Shown here: in pieces, positions 52,504-61,949 of the stretch
Layout: each line of letters opens with the position of its first letter
Numbering within the stretch: position 1 is the first letter of the stretch
Origin: Azospirillum sp. TSO22-1
GTDB lineage: Bacteria > Pseudomonadota > Alphaproteobacteria > Azospirillales > Azospirillaceae
Assembly (NCBI RefSeq): GCF_003116015.1
Contig: NZ_LGQZ01000072.1
Span: forward strand, 1-64,000
Direction: 5' to 3'
Length of the DNA: 64,000 nt
Made by a program: the position numbers and the translations under genes
Notes under the pieces: generated by a model
What the model was told of the DNA's origin: nothing
Database searches by the model: none
The model's input: the letters and a program-made list of their open reading frames with translations, nothing else

Positions 52504-52524
52504 ATTGTTGGCCATACCAACAAT
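52504..52524. promoter_or_regulatory. Perfect 8+8 palindrome upstream of the hcr operon
   Basis: The arms ATTGTTGG (52504-52511) and CCAACAAT (52517-52524) flank CCATA, 35 bases before the hcrC start. Such TTGG...CCAA dyads are typical of GntR (FadR-like) operators. No GntR gene of that class is adjacent, so the regulator would act from elsewhere. Confidence 0.6.
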
Positions 52525-52724
52525 CAGTGCAATGGTATTTTGGTGCCGGAATGCCGGTTATGCCGACGACGCGCACCTCTGCCCGCAGTCCTCCCGACAA
52601 GGACTTCCCACATTCGTGCCGGAGCGTCCGGGAAAAGCATGCGACTGCCGGCCCCCCGTGGTGCGCCGGCGCGGGGGCGACGGCCGAAAAAGCAAGTGGG
52701 CCGGTATCCTTACACCGCCTCGCC

Positions 52725-54017
52725 CTATGCGCTTTCGAACGTCACGTCGCCGATCAGCCCGTTGGTCAGCGAGGCCAGCGCCGACTTGAAGGTCGGCCAG
52801 TGGCTGCGGCTGGCGGTGTCGGCCACCGCGGCGCTGCCGGCGCGCAGCACCAGACGCCGCACGCCCTGTGGCGCGTCCTCGACGCGCACCGGCTCCAGCG
52901 CCGCCAGCAGCGGGGCCGGCACCTTGCCCTTCAGCGCGTGAAGTGCCGCCGCCCACAGCGCGTTCACGTCGTCGGCGTCCGGCAGCGGACCGGGGCCGGC
53001 GTCGGGGGCATCCGCGGCGGGCGCGAGCTGCTCCACCTTGCCGGAGCGGCGCGCGCGGCGGCCGGCGCTGTGGCGTTCGCGCTCCAGGAAGGTCTCGGCC
53101 GCGTCGTCCTCGTCCTTGGGGGCGAACTCCAGCGTCACCGCCTCCACCTTGCGGCCGCGGCGCTTCATGCGCTCCTCCGGCATGGCGACACGGAAGGGGG
53201 CGAGTTGGTTCACCTCGGCGATGGCGCGGTCGATGGTGCGGGTGCGCAGGATGCCGAAGTCCTTGTACGCCCCCTCCGGCACGTTCAGCAGCTTGCGCAG
53301 CGTGTCGATGTCCAGTTCCAGCGACGGATAGTCCATCTGGTAGCGCTGCATGCCGATCTCGTAGAGCTTCAGCGCGTAGGTGCTGGTCACCTTCACCATC
53401 GCCGGGCCGGACAGCTTGGCCCACAGCTGCGAGGTGCGCTGGATCTCCAGGAAGGCGTCGGTGAACTGGAAGTGGATGTCGGCGGCATCGCTGTCCTCCT
53501 CCTCCTCCGGCCGGACGTAGCTGGAGAGGATGCGCAGCTCGGCCCGCGACCGCCGGCCGCGGAACGGGCCGATCACCACAAGGCTGGAATCGAAGATCTC
53601 CTTCAGTGCGTCGAAGATGCGCTCGTTGCCCTTGTGATTGCCGCGCACCACGCGCTTCGGCAGCCGGTAGAGCTTGTTGGCGAAGTTCTGGCTGCCGGCC
53701 AGATGGATCATGAAGTTCAGCATCTTCTGCGCCGGCAGTGACAACCGCGCGCCGTTCGCCGGATAGCTGTAGACCGCTTCGGCAGCCTTGATGAGGTGCT
53801 TGTAGCCTTCGCGCTCGAAGGTGGCGCTGGCGACCCGCGCGGTGAGGCCGAGGGCCGCCTCCCCCGACGTCGCCGGCAGCGATGGCGTGGCGATGCCGTC
53901 GGGCGAGGCGTCGATGATCGAGACCTCGCGCACCTCGTCAGGGGCGAGCACGACGATGTTGCCGGAGGCCTCGCCGTCCGTGACCTCTGGAGCCTTCTTG
54001 CGCCGCCCACCCGGCAT
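52725..54017 (-). CDS. Plasmid replication initiator, Rep_3/RepA-like
   Basis: 430 residues. The central part shows an initiator winged-helix pattern (LSLPAQKMLNFMIHLAGS, FQFTDAFLEIQRTSQLWAKLSGPAMVKVTSTYALKLYEIGMQRY, ELDIDTLRKLLNVPEGAYKDFGILRTRTIDRAIAEVNQ). The tail after about 320 is variable and Ala-rich. The iteron block directly upstream (54106-54665) is the expected binding site. It marks the replicon as a plasmid or chromid. Confidence 0.85.
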   Translation of the reverse strand: MPGGRRKKAPEVTDGEASGNIVVLAPDEVREVSIIDASPDGIATPSLPATSGEAALGLTARVASATFEREGYKHLIKAAEAVYSYPANGARLSLPAQKMLNFMIHLAGSQNFANKLYRLPKRVVRGNHKGNERIFDALKEIFDSSLVVIGPFRGRRSRAELRILSSYVRPEEEEDSDAADIHFQFTDAFLEIQRTSQLWAKLSGPAMVKVTSTYALKLYEIGMQRYQMDYPSLELDIDTLRKLLNVPEGAYKDFGILRTRTIDRAIAEVNQLAPFRVAMPEERMKRRGRKVEAVTLEFAPKDEDDAAETFLERERHSAGRRARRSGKVEQLAPAADAPDAGPGPLPDADDVNALWAAALHALKGKVPAPLLAALEPVRVEDAPQGVRRLVLRAGSAAVADTASRSHWPTFKSALASLTNGLIGDVTFESA

Positions 54018-54355
54018 CAGCCATCCTCCGCCTCGATCGCGCGAGGCTAAATCAATCCTTACACCGAAAACAAGTAAGGAAAGGGTTTTGTGCCGTGGGG
54101 CGGGGCATCCTTACCTCCCGGGGGCGGGGCCTTACGCCCTGGGGCGTGGGGATTCTACCCCCACCCGGTAAGCGATCCGCCCCCGGCATGTAAGGAAGAT
54201 TCGCCGCGACTCGTTGGACTCCCGCGGTTTTGCGGAGGATGAATCCTTTTAAACCTGGAACAGACTCAAAACCGGGGTTTTCGAGGGTGTCCTTTGAGCG
54301 TTCTCCGTCGCAAAAGCAGCGGGATACAGAGCGTTCGGCGACTCGGATGCGTGCC

Positions 54356-54436
54356 ATCCTTACCGCTTGGGGGAGAGATAGCCCCTCCACACAGCCTTGA
54401 GCGCCACCAAGCACCTTATCCTTACCGCTTGGGGGA
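54356..54436 (-). repeat. Two inverted-orientation iterons
   Basis: ATCCTTACCGCTTGGGGGA at 54356-54374 and ATCCTTACCGCTTGGGGGA at 54418-54436, spaced 62 bases start to start. They face the direct block that follows. Confidence 0.8.
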
Positions 54437-54454
54437 CAGGAAACCGGTACGCCG

Positions 54455-54618
54455 CCCCCAAGCGGTAAGGAAAGCCGGCTGCGGCGAATCGCCCAGCCCG
54501 AATCGCCCCCAGGCGGTAAGGGTTCATCCTCCCCCAAGCCGTAAGGATGCCCTTTCCACAACGGTTTCAGCACCCCCAGGCGGTAAGGATGTGTATTTCC
54601 CCCAAGCGGTAAGGATGG
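54455..54618 (+). repeat. Block of five direct iterons
   Basis: Copies start at 54455, 54506, 54531, 54573 and 54599 with start-to-start spacings of 51, 25, 42 and 26 bases. Variation is confined to AAGCGG, AGGCGG and AAGCCG in the middle; CCCCC and TAAGG are constant. Irregular spacing distinguishes this from a CRISPR array. Confidence 0.8.
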
Positions 54619-54670
54619 CAGCCGTCACCCCTCGTGCCATATCATCCCCATCCTTACCTGGGGCCCTGCG

Positions 54671-55309
54671 ATGACCGGTCCGCATCTCGTCTACGTTGCC
54701 GATCCCATGTGCTCGTGGTGCTGGGGGTTCTCGCCCGTCGTCGCGGCGATCCGCGCCCGCTTCGGCGATTCGCTGCCGATCCGCCCGATGATGGGCGGCC
54801 TGCGCCCGCAGACTACCAAGCCGATGGACGCCGCCGCCAAGCGGACCATCCGGACCCATTGGGAGCATGTGCACGAGGCCACCGGCCAGCCGTTCGACTG
54901 GGCGTTCTTCGACCGTGAGGGCTTCGTCTACGACACCGATCCCGCCGCCCGTGCCGTGGTGATCGTCCGCCGGGACGGAGACGGACCGGCGCTCGACATG
55001 CTGCGCGCGGTCCAGGCCGCGTTCTACGCCGGGAACCGCGACGTTACCGATGCGGCGGTGCTGGCCGACCTCGCCGCGGCCCAGGGCGTCGATCGCGACG
55101 GCTTCCTCGCTGCTTTCGAGACGGAAGACGCCAAGCAGGAGACGTGGCGCGACTACGGCATCAGCCATCAGGCGGGAATCGCCGGCTTCCCGACGCTGCT
55201 GGCGGGGGAGGGGGACGGCGCGCCGTACGCCCCGGTCACCCGCGGCTACCAACCGGCGGACGCGATTATTCCGGCGCTGGAGCGCTGGCGGACGGCCGTT
55301 GCGGGATGA
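54671..55309 (+). CDS. DsbA-family oxidoreductase, FrnE-like
   Basis: 212 residues. The active-site motif is MCSWCW in DPMCSWCWGFSP; the thioredoxin cis-Pro region is GIAGFPTLL. No signal peptide is seen, so it is cytosolic, as for FrnE. It begins only 6 bases after the last iteron and its 3' end overlaps the convergent kinase gene by 44 bases. Confidence 0.88.
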   Translation: MTGPHLVYVADPMCSWCWGFSPVVAAIRARFGDSLPIRPMMGGLRPQTTKPMDAAAKRTIRTHWEHVHEATGQPFDWAFFDREGFVYDTDPAARAVVIVRRDGDGPALDMLRAVQAAFYAGNRDVTDAAVLADLAAAQGVDRDGFLAAFETEDAKQETWRDYGISHQAGIAGFPTLLAGEGDGAPYAPVTRGYQPADAIIPALERWRTAVAG

Positions 55310-56459
55310 CGAGCGTGACGGTGGTGCCGCCGCCCGGCCCGGACTCCACGGTGAAGGAGCCGCCGAGCGGCCCGGTCGCCGCGTTGTAGGCGATGGTCAG
55401 CCCGAGGCCCTTGTGGCCGCGCCTGCGCGCCGTGGTGAAGAACGGGTCGGTGAGCCGCGGCAGGTCGCCCGGCGCGACGCCGGCGCCGCGGTCGCGCACG
55501 GCGAGGCGATAGGCCGGGCGGCCGTCCAGCTGATCCGGCGCCAGCGCCACCTCGACCGGCCCACCGCCGGCCGGATAGGCGTGCGCGGCGGCGTTGGCCA
55601 GCAGCTCGGCCAGCACCCGGTGCAGCGTGGCGCGGTGGCCGCGCCAGGGCGACGGTTCGCCGGTGATGGTGACGCTCAACGCCGGTTCCGGCCGTTGCGC
55701 CGTGAACAGCCAGCAGCCCTCCTCGACCGCCGTGCGCAGGTCGATGAACGTCACGGCCTCGGCGTGGTGGTCGGCGGCGAGCGCGTGGAAGGTCTGGGTC
55801 AGCGTCACCACGCGGGCGAGGTTGTCGGCGATCAGCTCCACGGGCTCGCGCAGTTCGGCCGCTGTGGGGGCCGGCGCCTTGGCCAGCCAGCCCTGCAGCG
55901 CGCTCGCCATCGATACGCAGACGCCGAGCGGCGTGTTCATCTCGTGCGCCAGCCCGGTGACCGCCTGGGTGATGGTGCGCTGGCGGCGCAGGTCGGCCTC
56001 CGCCGCGCGCACGCGCGCCTCCAGCTCGGCCCGCGCCAGCCGGCGCGAGGTGTCGCGCATCTTGGCGCTGAGCTCGGCCAGCAGCTTGCGCAGCAGGGCG
56101 GGGGAGGGGGCGATCAGCGCCCAGAAGGCGTCGTGCTGCATGGTGAAGTAGCGGCACGCCGTGGCGGCGACGATGGTCGCCGAGCGTTGCTCGCCGTCCA
56201 GCAGAGCCATCTCGCCGAAGCAGTCGCCGGGCGCCAGCGTGGCGATGGCCACGTCGGTGCCACCCTGCTCGGCGCGCGACACCCGCGCGGTGCCGTCGAG
56301 CAGCGCGAACATGGCGTCCGCCCGGTCGCCTTCGCGGATTAGCAGGGTGCCGGCGGGCACCTCGTGCACCGCGCCGTGCGCGGCGATGGCGTCGCGCTCC
56401 GCCGCGGTCAGGCCGGCGAACAGCGGAACGCTGGCCAGGAGGGGTCCGGAAGACGGCAT
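55266..56459 (-). CDS. Histidine kinase with N-terminal cyclic-nucleotide-binding domain
   Basis: 397 residues from ATG 56459. A cNMP-type domain (about 8-122; AGTLLIREGDRADAMFALLDG, PGDCFGEMALLDGEQRSATI) is followed by a coiled coil, the phosphoacceptor GLAHEMNTPLGV, and an ATPase domain with ELLANAAAHAYP and GLGLTIAYNA. The RSA.I in the phosphate-binding cassette suggests real nucleotide binding. It is soluble; no cognate regulator is adjacent. Confidence 0.9.
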   Translation of the reverse strand: MPSSGPLLASVPLFAGLTAAERDAIAAHGAVHEVPAGTLLIREGDRADAMFALLDGTARVSRAEQGGTDVAIATLAPGDCFGEMALLDGEQRSATIVAATACRYFTMQHDAFWALIAPSPALLRKLLAELSAKMRDTSRRLARAELEARVRAAEADLRRQRTITQAVTGLAHEMNTPLGVCVSMASALQGWLAKAPAPTAAELREPVELIADNLARVVTLTQTFHALAADHHAEAVTFIDLRTAVEEGCWLFTAQRPEPALSVTITGEPSPWRGHRATLHRVLAELLANAAAHAYPAGGGPVEVALAPDQLDGRPAYRLAVRDRGAGVAPGDLPRLTDPFFTTARRRGHKGLGLTIAYNAATGPLGGSFTVESGPGGGTTVTLVIPQRPSASAPAPE

Positions 56460-56530
56460 GCGGCACCTCACCTAAAGGGTGAAGACGCCACTCTAGCAAA
56501 ACCGGAGGTTCCCGACAGGCTTTCCGGCGC

Positions 56531-56848
56531 TCAGACGACGACGGCCGCGGGCTGGGGGCCGCTGCTCTTGCTGACGGCGGCCTGGCGGTAGGCTTTCAGC
56601 TGCTGCTCATCGGGGAAGCGGCGCTCGATCTCGCCGGTGCGGGCGCTGCGAAACTCCATGACGAAGACGCCGGCCTCCGAATCGAAGTGGCTGCGCGGGT
56701 TGAACACCACGACGGGGGGCTTCTGGGCTTCTGCCTGCGGAGCGGCGGCGCGCGCGCCGGTGTCGGACGCGGCCGAGGTTCCCGAACGCTTGGCGGCTTC
56801 GGTGGCGTGGGTGGTCGCGGGAGCGTAGCTCGTAGCGGCAATCATCAT
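56531..56848 (-). CDS. Small FlaG-like protein
   Basis: 105 residues from ATG 56848 (ATG 56845 also possible). The C-terminal half HFDSEAGVFVMEFRSARTGEIERRFP-DEQQLKAYRQ resembles the FlaG pattern (strand, strand, TGE.IR.IP.EE.L), while the N-terminus is Ala/Thr-rich and disordered. FlaG affects flagellar filament length in some species. The assignment is weak. Confidence 0.55.
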   Translation of the reverse strand: MMIAATSYAPATTHATEAAKRSGTSAASDTGARAAAPQAEAQKPPVVVFNPRSHFDSEAGVFVMEFRSARTGEIERRFPDEQQLKAYRQAAVSKSSGPQPAAVVV

Positions 56849-57104
56849 GGCGGCACCTGTGCCCTGCGGTGGCACGACGATTCCTCATCCTGGAATCGCT
56901 GAAAAGAAGAGTCAAATTAAATCTATTGTCCCGATACCCGGTGTTTCCGAAATGTCAAGCCCGCTGGCGCGAACTCTGACCGGAGCTTGCTATTTTTCGT
57001 CCACAGCCGTCATCGCCTAGGCTCGTAAGTAAAAGAAGGTTACAGTGGTCGCCGTGCGCGCAACTTTTGCAATAGGTCGCCAGTCATAGCCGGGCGGGGA
57101 TCGC

Positions 57105-58850
57105 ATGCGTCTGCAGATGAAAGTCACGTTGGCCATGCTGCTTGCCGTGGCCTTGATCACTTTCACGAACTCCGCTGTGCTCTGGTACGCGATCTACCCC
57201 AGCTACCTGGCGCTGGAGGAGGACGAGGCGGAACGCAACATCGCGCGCGTGCACTCCGTGCTGGATGAGGACGTCGCGACGCTGGCGCGCATCGTGACGG
57301 ACTGGGCAGCTTGGGACGACACCTACCTGTTCGTTGCTGGCCGCAAGCCCTCGTTCGTGCAGGACAACCTCACCGCGACATCGCTGGCGAACCTGTCGGT
57401 CAGCCTGCTGTACGCCGAGGACACGGCGCACCGGCCCGTCCTCACCACAACCTTCGACCGCGCCGAGGGCAGCGTCGACATCGCCGCGCTCGACGCCGCT
57501 CGGGGCTTCGCCGCGGCGGCGCGCCCGCTCATCGACCGGGCCTGGGCGGCGGGGGAGGCCAGCGGGCTGGTGCTGGCCGATGGCGGGCTGTTCATGGCCG
57601 CCGCCCGCGGCATCCAGCCCAGCGACCGCGGCGCTCCGGCCAACGGCGTCCTGGTGTTCGCGCGCGCCGTCGATGACGAGGTCGCGGAGTCGCTGCGCCG
57701 CCGCGTCCGGCTGCCGGTCGCCTTCGACGCGCCGTTGCCGGCCGGTGCGCCCGCCGAGGACTTGGCGTTGAGGCGCACCGCCGACACCATCGTCGCGGCG
57801 TCGGTGCTGCGCGGCATCGACCGGAAGCCGCTTCTGACCTTCCACGCCGAGATGCCGCGCAGCATCGAGCTGCTGGGCGGCCGGACGCTGCTGGTGGCGG
57901 CGCTGTCGCTGGTGCTGTCGGCGGTGCTGATCCTGTTCCTGCTGTGGATGGCGCTGCGGCGGATCATCGTCCGCCCGATCCAGGGCCTGACGGCGCGCTT
58001 CGCCCCGGTCGGGGATGCCGGCCAAGTCCGCGGAACCGACGAGATCGGCACCCTGGCCGCCGCGCTGGCGCGCCACGTCGAGCTGCAGCGCGCCCTGGTC
58101 GAGGCCGACGCCGCCCGCCGCGTGGCCGAGGCGGCCAACCGCACCAAGTCGATGTTCCTGGCGCAGATGAGCCACGAGCTGCGCACCCCGCTGCACGCCG
58201 TCCTCGGTTTCGCCGAGATCATGGAGCAGCAGCTGTTCGGCCCGCTCAGCGACCGCTACCGCGACAGCGCGGGCCGCATCCGCACGAGTGGCACGCACCT
58301 GCTGAACCTGATCAACGACATCCTCGACCTGTCCAAGGTGGAGGCGGGCGAGTTTAAGGTGGTGGCGGAACCGGTCGACGTGGCCGTCGTGCTGGAGGAG
58401 AGCGTCCAACTCGCCCGCGAGCTGCCGGGAAGCGGCGCGCTGACCTTCGATGCCGCGATTCCCTCCGGGCTGCCGTGGCTCACCGCCGATGCCCGGCGGC
58501 TGCGGCAGGTGGTGCTGAACCTGCTGTCGAACGCCGTGAAGTTCACGCCGGAGGGCGGCCGGGTGGCATTGCGGGTCATGGCCGATTCCGCCGGGCTGGT
58601 GGTGTCGGTGCAGGACACCGGCGTCGGCATCGCGCCGGAGCACCTGGAAACCGTGCTGCGCCCCTTCGGGCAGATCGACAACAGCCACACGCGCAAGCAC
58701 AACGGCGCCGGCCTGGGCCTGCCGCTGGCCCGGGAGTTCACCCGGCTGATGGGCGGCACGCTGAGCATCGCCAGCACCCCGGGCGCCGGCACCACGGTGA
58801 CGGTCGCCTTCCCGTGCGACCGGCTGCTGGCGCAGCGGAAGTCGGCGTGA
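57105..58850 (+). CDS. CHASE4-domain sensor histidine kinase
   Basis: 581 residues. Membrane helices at about 8-30 and 262-285 flank a periplasmic CHASE4-type domain (DWAAWDDTYLFVAG, near residues 66-79). A HAMP-like linker, the phosphoacceptor MSHELRTPLHAV and an ATPase domain with LLSNAVKFTPEGG, DTGVGI and GAGLGLPLARE follow. It has no receiver and no adjacent partner, though the winged-helix gene at 58873 is convergent. Confidence 0.92.
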   Translation: MRLQMKVTLAMLLAVALITFTNSAVLWYAIYPSYLALEEDEAERNIARVHSVLDEDVATLARIVTDWAAWDDTYLFVAGRKPSFVQDNLTATSLANLSVSLLYAEDTAHRPVLTTTFDRAEGSVDIAALDAARGFAAAARPLIDRAWAAGEASGLVLADGGLFMAAARGIQPSDRGAPANGVLVFARAVDDEVAESLRRRVRLPVAFDAPLPAGAPAEDLALRRTADTIVAASVLRGIDRKPLLTFHAEMPRSIELLGGRTLLVAALSLVLSAVLILFLLWMALRRIIVRPIQGLTARFAPVGDAGQVRGTDEIGTLAAALARHVELQRALVEADAARRVAEAANRTKSMFLAQMSHELRTPLHAVLGFAEIMEQQLFGPLSDRYRDSAGRIRTSGTHLLNLINDILDLSKVEAGEFKVVAEPVDVAVVLEESVQLARELPGSGALTFDAAIPSGLPWLTADARRLRQVVLNLLSNAVKFTPEGGRVALRVMADSAGLVVSVQDTGVGIAPEHLETVLRPFGQIDNSHTRKHNGAGLGLPLAREFTRLMGGTLSIASTPGAGTTVTVAFPCDRLLAQRKSA

Positions 58851-58872
58851 CCTCCCATCCTCCCACCGGCTC

Positions 58873-59520
58873 TCACCCCACCGGACGGTGCAGCACGTAG
58901 CCGCCGTCGTGCAGGGCGAGCCAGCCGTCCTCGCCGGTGGCTGCGGCCATGATGGAACGCAGCATGCACAGGTACGTGTTGACGGTCTTCGACGGCGGCG
59001 GGTCGTCGCCGTAAAGCGCCGTGGCGATGCGCGGCAGCGGCACCGGGTGGCGCGCGGCGGCGACGATGCCCAGCACCTTGGCGCAGTTTGGGCTGACCTT
59101 CAGGGGCTTGCCGTCGACCAGCGGGTCGCTGCCGTCGCGGCCGATCTCCAGCCGGCCGCAGCGCACCCGCGTGCGCAAAGGCGGCGCCGCGCGGCGGCGG
59201 ATGGCGGCGATGCGCGCCGCCAGTTCGCGCGGGTGCAGTGGGAAGGCCTGGGCGTCGTCGCAGCCGTGCGCCAGGGCGGCGGCGATGGCGTCGACGTTGT
59301 GTCCGTCCAATGCCGCGATCAGCGGCCCGCCATAGCCGGCGCCACGCACCCGCCGCGCTGCGGCCGGCGCCTGCCCGTCCCAGCCGAGCAAAAAGGCGGC
59401 GACGGGGGCCGCCGCCGCCTGGTCGGGTGACACGTCGAGAAGTTCGAATGCCCCGGCCCGCACCGCCTCCAACTGGCGATGCGGCAGCCCGAAGACGCCG
59501 AGGCTCAGAACTCCTTCCAT
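58873..59520 (-). CDS. Winged-helix protein with degenerate receiver-like N-terminus
   Basis: 215 residues. The C-terminal OmpR/PhoB-type winged helix is clear ([27 protein letters not shown] then [18 protein letters not shown]). The N-terminal ~110 residues have a receiver-like order, but the acidic pocket and phosphoacceptor Asp are missing. Its start overlaps the chemoreceptor stop by 16 bases, so it is co-transcribed with that gene. Confidence 0.75.
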   Translation of the reverse strand: MEGVLSLGVFGLPHRQLEAVRAGAFELLDVSPDQAAAAPVAAFLLGWDGQAPAAARRVRGAGYGGPLIAALDGHNVDAIAAALAHGCDDAQAFPLHPRELAARIAAIRRRAAPPLRTRVRCGRLEIGRDGSDPLVDGKPLKVSPNCAKVLGIVAAARHPVPLPRIATALYGDDPPPSKTVNTYLCMLRSIMAAATGEDGWLALHDGGYVLHRPVG

Positions 59521-61949
59521 TCTTCGTCCTCCGCGGCGTCGGCGTGCTTCAGCACCGCCTTCGCCGTGGAGGCGTGCGCCGCCGGCTTGGCCGCGTGGTG
59601 CGGCTGCGGCCGTTTCGCCGCCGGCTTCGCTGCGGTGGGCTTGGCCGCCGTCGGCTTGGCGGCGGAGACCGGGGCCCGGTGGGCCGGCGCCGGTGCGGCG
59701 GCCATGGTGCGGCGGTCGAGCTTGAAGAAGCCGACCAACGCCTTGAGGTCGGAGGCTTGCCCGGACATCGCCTGCGCCGCCGCGGTGGTCTCCTCGACCA
59801 GCGCGGCGTTCTTTTGCGTCATCTCGTCCATGGAGGCGACGGTGGCGTTGATCTCGTCCAGCGCGGTGGCCTGCTCGCTCGACGCCGACGCCATCTCGGA
59901 GATCAGCGCCGCCACCTCGTGCACGCCCTTGACGATGCCGCCCAGCGCGTCGCCAGCCTTGGCCACCAGCTCGACGCCGTCCTTCACCTGCCCGTCGCTG
60001 TCGAGGATCAGCGACTTGATCTCCTTCGACGCCTGGGCGGAACGCTGCGCCAAGTTGCGCACCTCCTGCGCCACGACCGCGAAGCCGCGCCCGGCGTCGC
60101 CGGCCCGGGCCGCCTCCACCGCCGCGTTGAGCGCCAACAGGTTGGTCTGGAAGGCGATCTCGTCGATCACCCCGATGATGTCGGTGATCGAGTGGGACGC
60201 CGTCTCGATCCGCTTCATCGCCTGGATGGCCGAGCCGGCGACCGCGCCGCCGCCCTCCGCCGCCTGCCGGGCGTCGTGCGCCATACGGTTGGCGCGCTGC
60301 GCGTTGTCGGCGTTGGAGCGCACGGTGGCGCCCAGTTCCTCCATGCTCGCTGCCGTCTCCTCCAGGCTCGAAGCCTGCTGCTCGGTGCGCTCGGCCAGGT
60401 CGGCGCTGCCGGTGGAGACCTCGGCGGCGGCGCTGGCGATGGCGTCGGCGGCGGTGGTGATCTGCCCGACGATCTCCGCCAGCTTGCTCGAGGTGGCGTT
60501 GACATCGGTCTTCAGCTTCTGGAAGGCGCCCTGGTAGTCGCGCTCGACCCGCTTGGTCAGGTCGCCCTCGGCCAGCGCGCCCATGACGCCGGCGAGGTCG
60601 GCAATGACGCCCTCGACGGTGTCGGTCAGGCGGTTGATGCCCTCCGACATGGTCCTGTAGAAGCCCTCCTTGCCGGCGAGATCGAGGCGCCGCGACAGGT
60701 CGCCCTTCGAGATGCCGTCGATGAGCGTGGCGATCTCCTCGCCGATGGCCTTCTCGTGCAGCCGCTGCGCCTCGTCGGCGCGGCGTTCGGCCTCCAGGCG
60801 CTCGCGCTCGGCCTCGTCCATGCGCGTCTTCTCGATGGCGTTGTCCTTGAAGACCTGCACGGCCTTGGCCATGGCGCCGATCTCGTCCCGGTTGCCGAGC
60901 GCCGGGATGGCGACGGCGAGGTCGCCGCCGGCCAGCGCGGTCATCGAGCTGGTCATCTCGGTGACCGGGCGTACGATGGAGCGCGCCACCAGCCACGCCA
61001 GCAGCAGCCCCAACGCCACCGCGCTGCCGCCCATCAGCAGCGACGTCGACTGCGTGGCGGTCATGTCGCTCTTGCTGTCCTTCAAGATCTCGTCGCGCGC
61101 CTTGCTCTGCGCATCGACCACCTTGTCGGTCAGGTCGGCGAACTCCGCGCCTTCCTTGGCCATGGTGCCGAAGGCGAGGCCCTGGATCTCCAGCGACGCT
61201 TTGGTGATGGCCGTGAACGCCTCGACGTAGTCGTCGGAGATGCGGTCGGCCTCCTGCGCCAGCCGCTTGCGCTCGGGGTGTTTCAGGCGCTCGGACAACG
61301 GCTTGATGAGGGCCTCGAACTCGGCGTTGCGCGTCTTGACCTCGTCGACGAACTTCTGCTCGGGGTTGGCGAGGAAGCGCAGGCCGCTGAGGCGGAACAG
61401 CATCAGCATCTCCTGCGCCTGGCCGGCCAGGGCGGCCGCTTCCATGTCGCCATCGGCCATGGCCGAGGCGATGATCTTCGTCAGGTTCTCGCGCGCCCGG
61501 GCGCCCAGCGGGTTCATCCGCTCATCGACCAGTCGGTCGCGCTGGCGGCGCGCCTCCACCAGCTTGCCGAAGTTGGCGCCGTAGGCCTCGAACAGCGCGG
61601 CCATACGCTCCAGCCCGCGGCGGCGCTCGGCGTTGCCGGTGGCGTCGACGGCTGTGCGCAGCGCGGCGCGCAGTTTGCCCTGCACCTCTTGCACCTGCTG
61701 CGCCGCCGCGGGATCGCCGGACAGCGAATACGTGACGACGTTTCGCCGCATCTGCCCGACGTCCACCGCGATATCGAGGACGTGCGCCGAGTTGTCGGCG
61801 ATCGAGGCGTAGCGATCGAAGCCCCCCTCGGCCGCGCCGAGCGAGCGGTAGCCCACGGCCACGATGGCGCCCAGCAGCGCCAGGATCACCAGGAAACCGA
61901 AATAGACACGGGTTCCGACCCGGAAGCGACTGGCGAAGCTGCTGTTCAT
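59505..61949 (-). CDS. Methyl-accepting chemotaxis protein
   Basis: 814 residues. Two membrane helices (about 15-37 and 304-326) flank a long helical periplasmic domain. HAMP and linker regions follow, then the signalling hairpin tip [33 protein letters not shown] is complete. A long Ala/Lys/Pro linker ends in DEEWKEF, similar to the C-terminal NWETF-type tether that recruits CheR and CheB. The gene overlaps the winged-helix gene. Confidence 0.94.
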   Translation of the reverse strand: MNSSFASRFRVGTRVYFGFLVILALLGAIVAVGYRSLGAAEGGFDRYASIADNSAHVLDIAVDVGQMRRNVVTYSLSGDPAAAQQVQEVQGKLRAALRTAVDATGNAERRRGLERMAALFEAYGANFGKLVEARRQRDRLVDERMNPLGARARENLTKIIASAMADGDMEAAALAGQAQEMLMLFRLSGLRFLANPEQKFVDEVKTRNAEFEALIKPLSERLKHPERKRLAQEADRISDDYVEAFTAITKASLEIQGLAFGTMAKEGAEFADLTDKVVDAQSKARDEILKDSKSDMTATQSTSLLMGGSAVALGLLLAWLVARSIVRPVTEMTSSMTALAGGDLAVAIPALGNRDEIGAMAKAVQVFKDNAIEKTRMDEAERERLEAERRADEAQRLHEKAIGEEIATLIDGISKGDLSRRLDLAGKEGFYRTMSEGINRLTDTVEGVIADLAGVMGALAEGDLTKRVERDYQGAFQKLKTDVNATSSKLAEIVGQITTAADAIASAAAEVSTGSADLAERTEQQASSLEETAASMEELGATVRSNADNAQRANRMAHDARQAAEGGGAVAGSAIQAMKRIETASHSITDIIGVIDEIAFQTNLLALNAAVEAARAGDAGRGFAVVAQEVRNLAQRSAQASKEIKSLILDSDGQVKDGVELVAKAGDALGGIVKGVHEVAALISEMASASSEQATALDEINATVASMDEMTQKNAALVEETTAAAQAMSGQASDLKALVGFFKLDRRTMAAAPAPAHRAPVSAAKPTAAKPTAAKPAAKRPQPHHAAKPAAHASTAKAVLKHADAAEDEEWKEF

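Larger units (their letters stand above)
54106..54665. other. Iteron-type replication origin region
   Basis: The 653-base region between rep and the DsbA gene holds repeated copies of CCCCCAAGCGGTAAGGAT. Copies read CCTTACCGCTTGGGGG at 54356-54374 and 54418-54436. Direct-orientation copies lie at 54455, 54506, 54531, 54573 and 54599. Degenerate copies lie at 54106-54124, 54130-54144 and 54650-54665. An interval of lower GC (about 54230-54300) may be the melting region. This is the probable oriV and an autoregulatory zone for rep. Confidence 0.8.

Noticed and set aside
52470-52523. Longer N-terminus for HcrC
   Set aside because: It would start within the operator-like palindrome; GTG 52469 has a strong Shine-Dalgarno and matches the family length.
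54106-54665. CRISPR array
   Set aside because: Repeats are about 18 bases, in both orientations, with irregular spacing and next to a rep gene; they are iterons.
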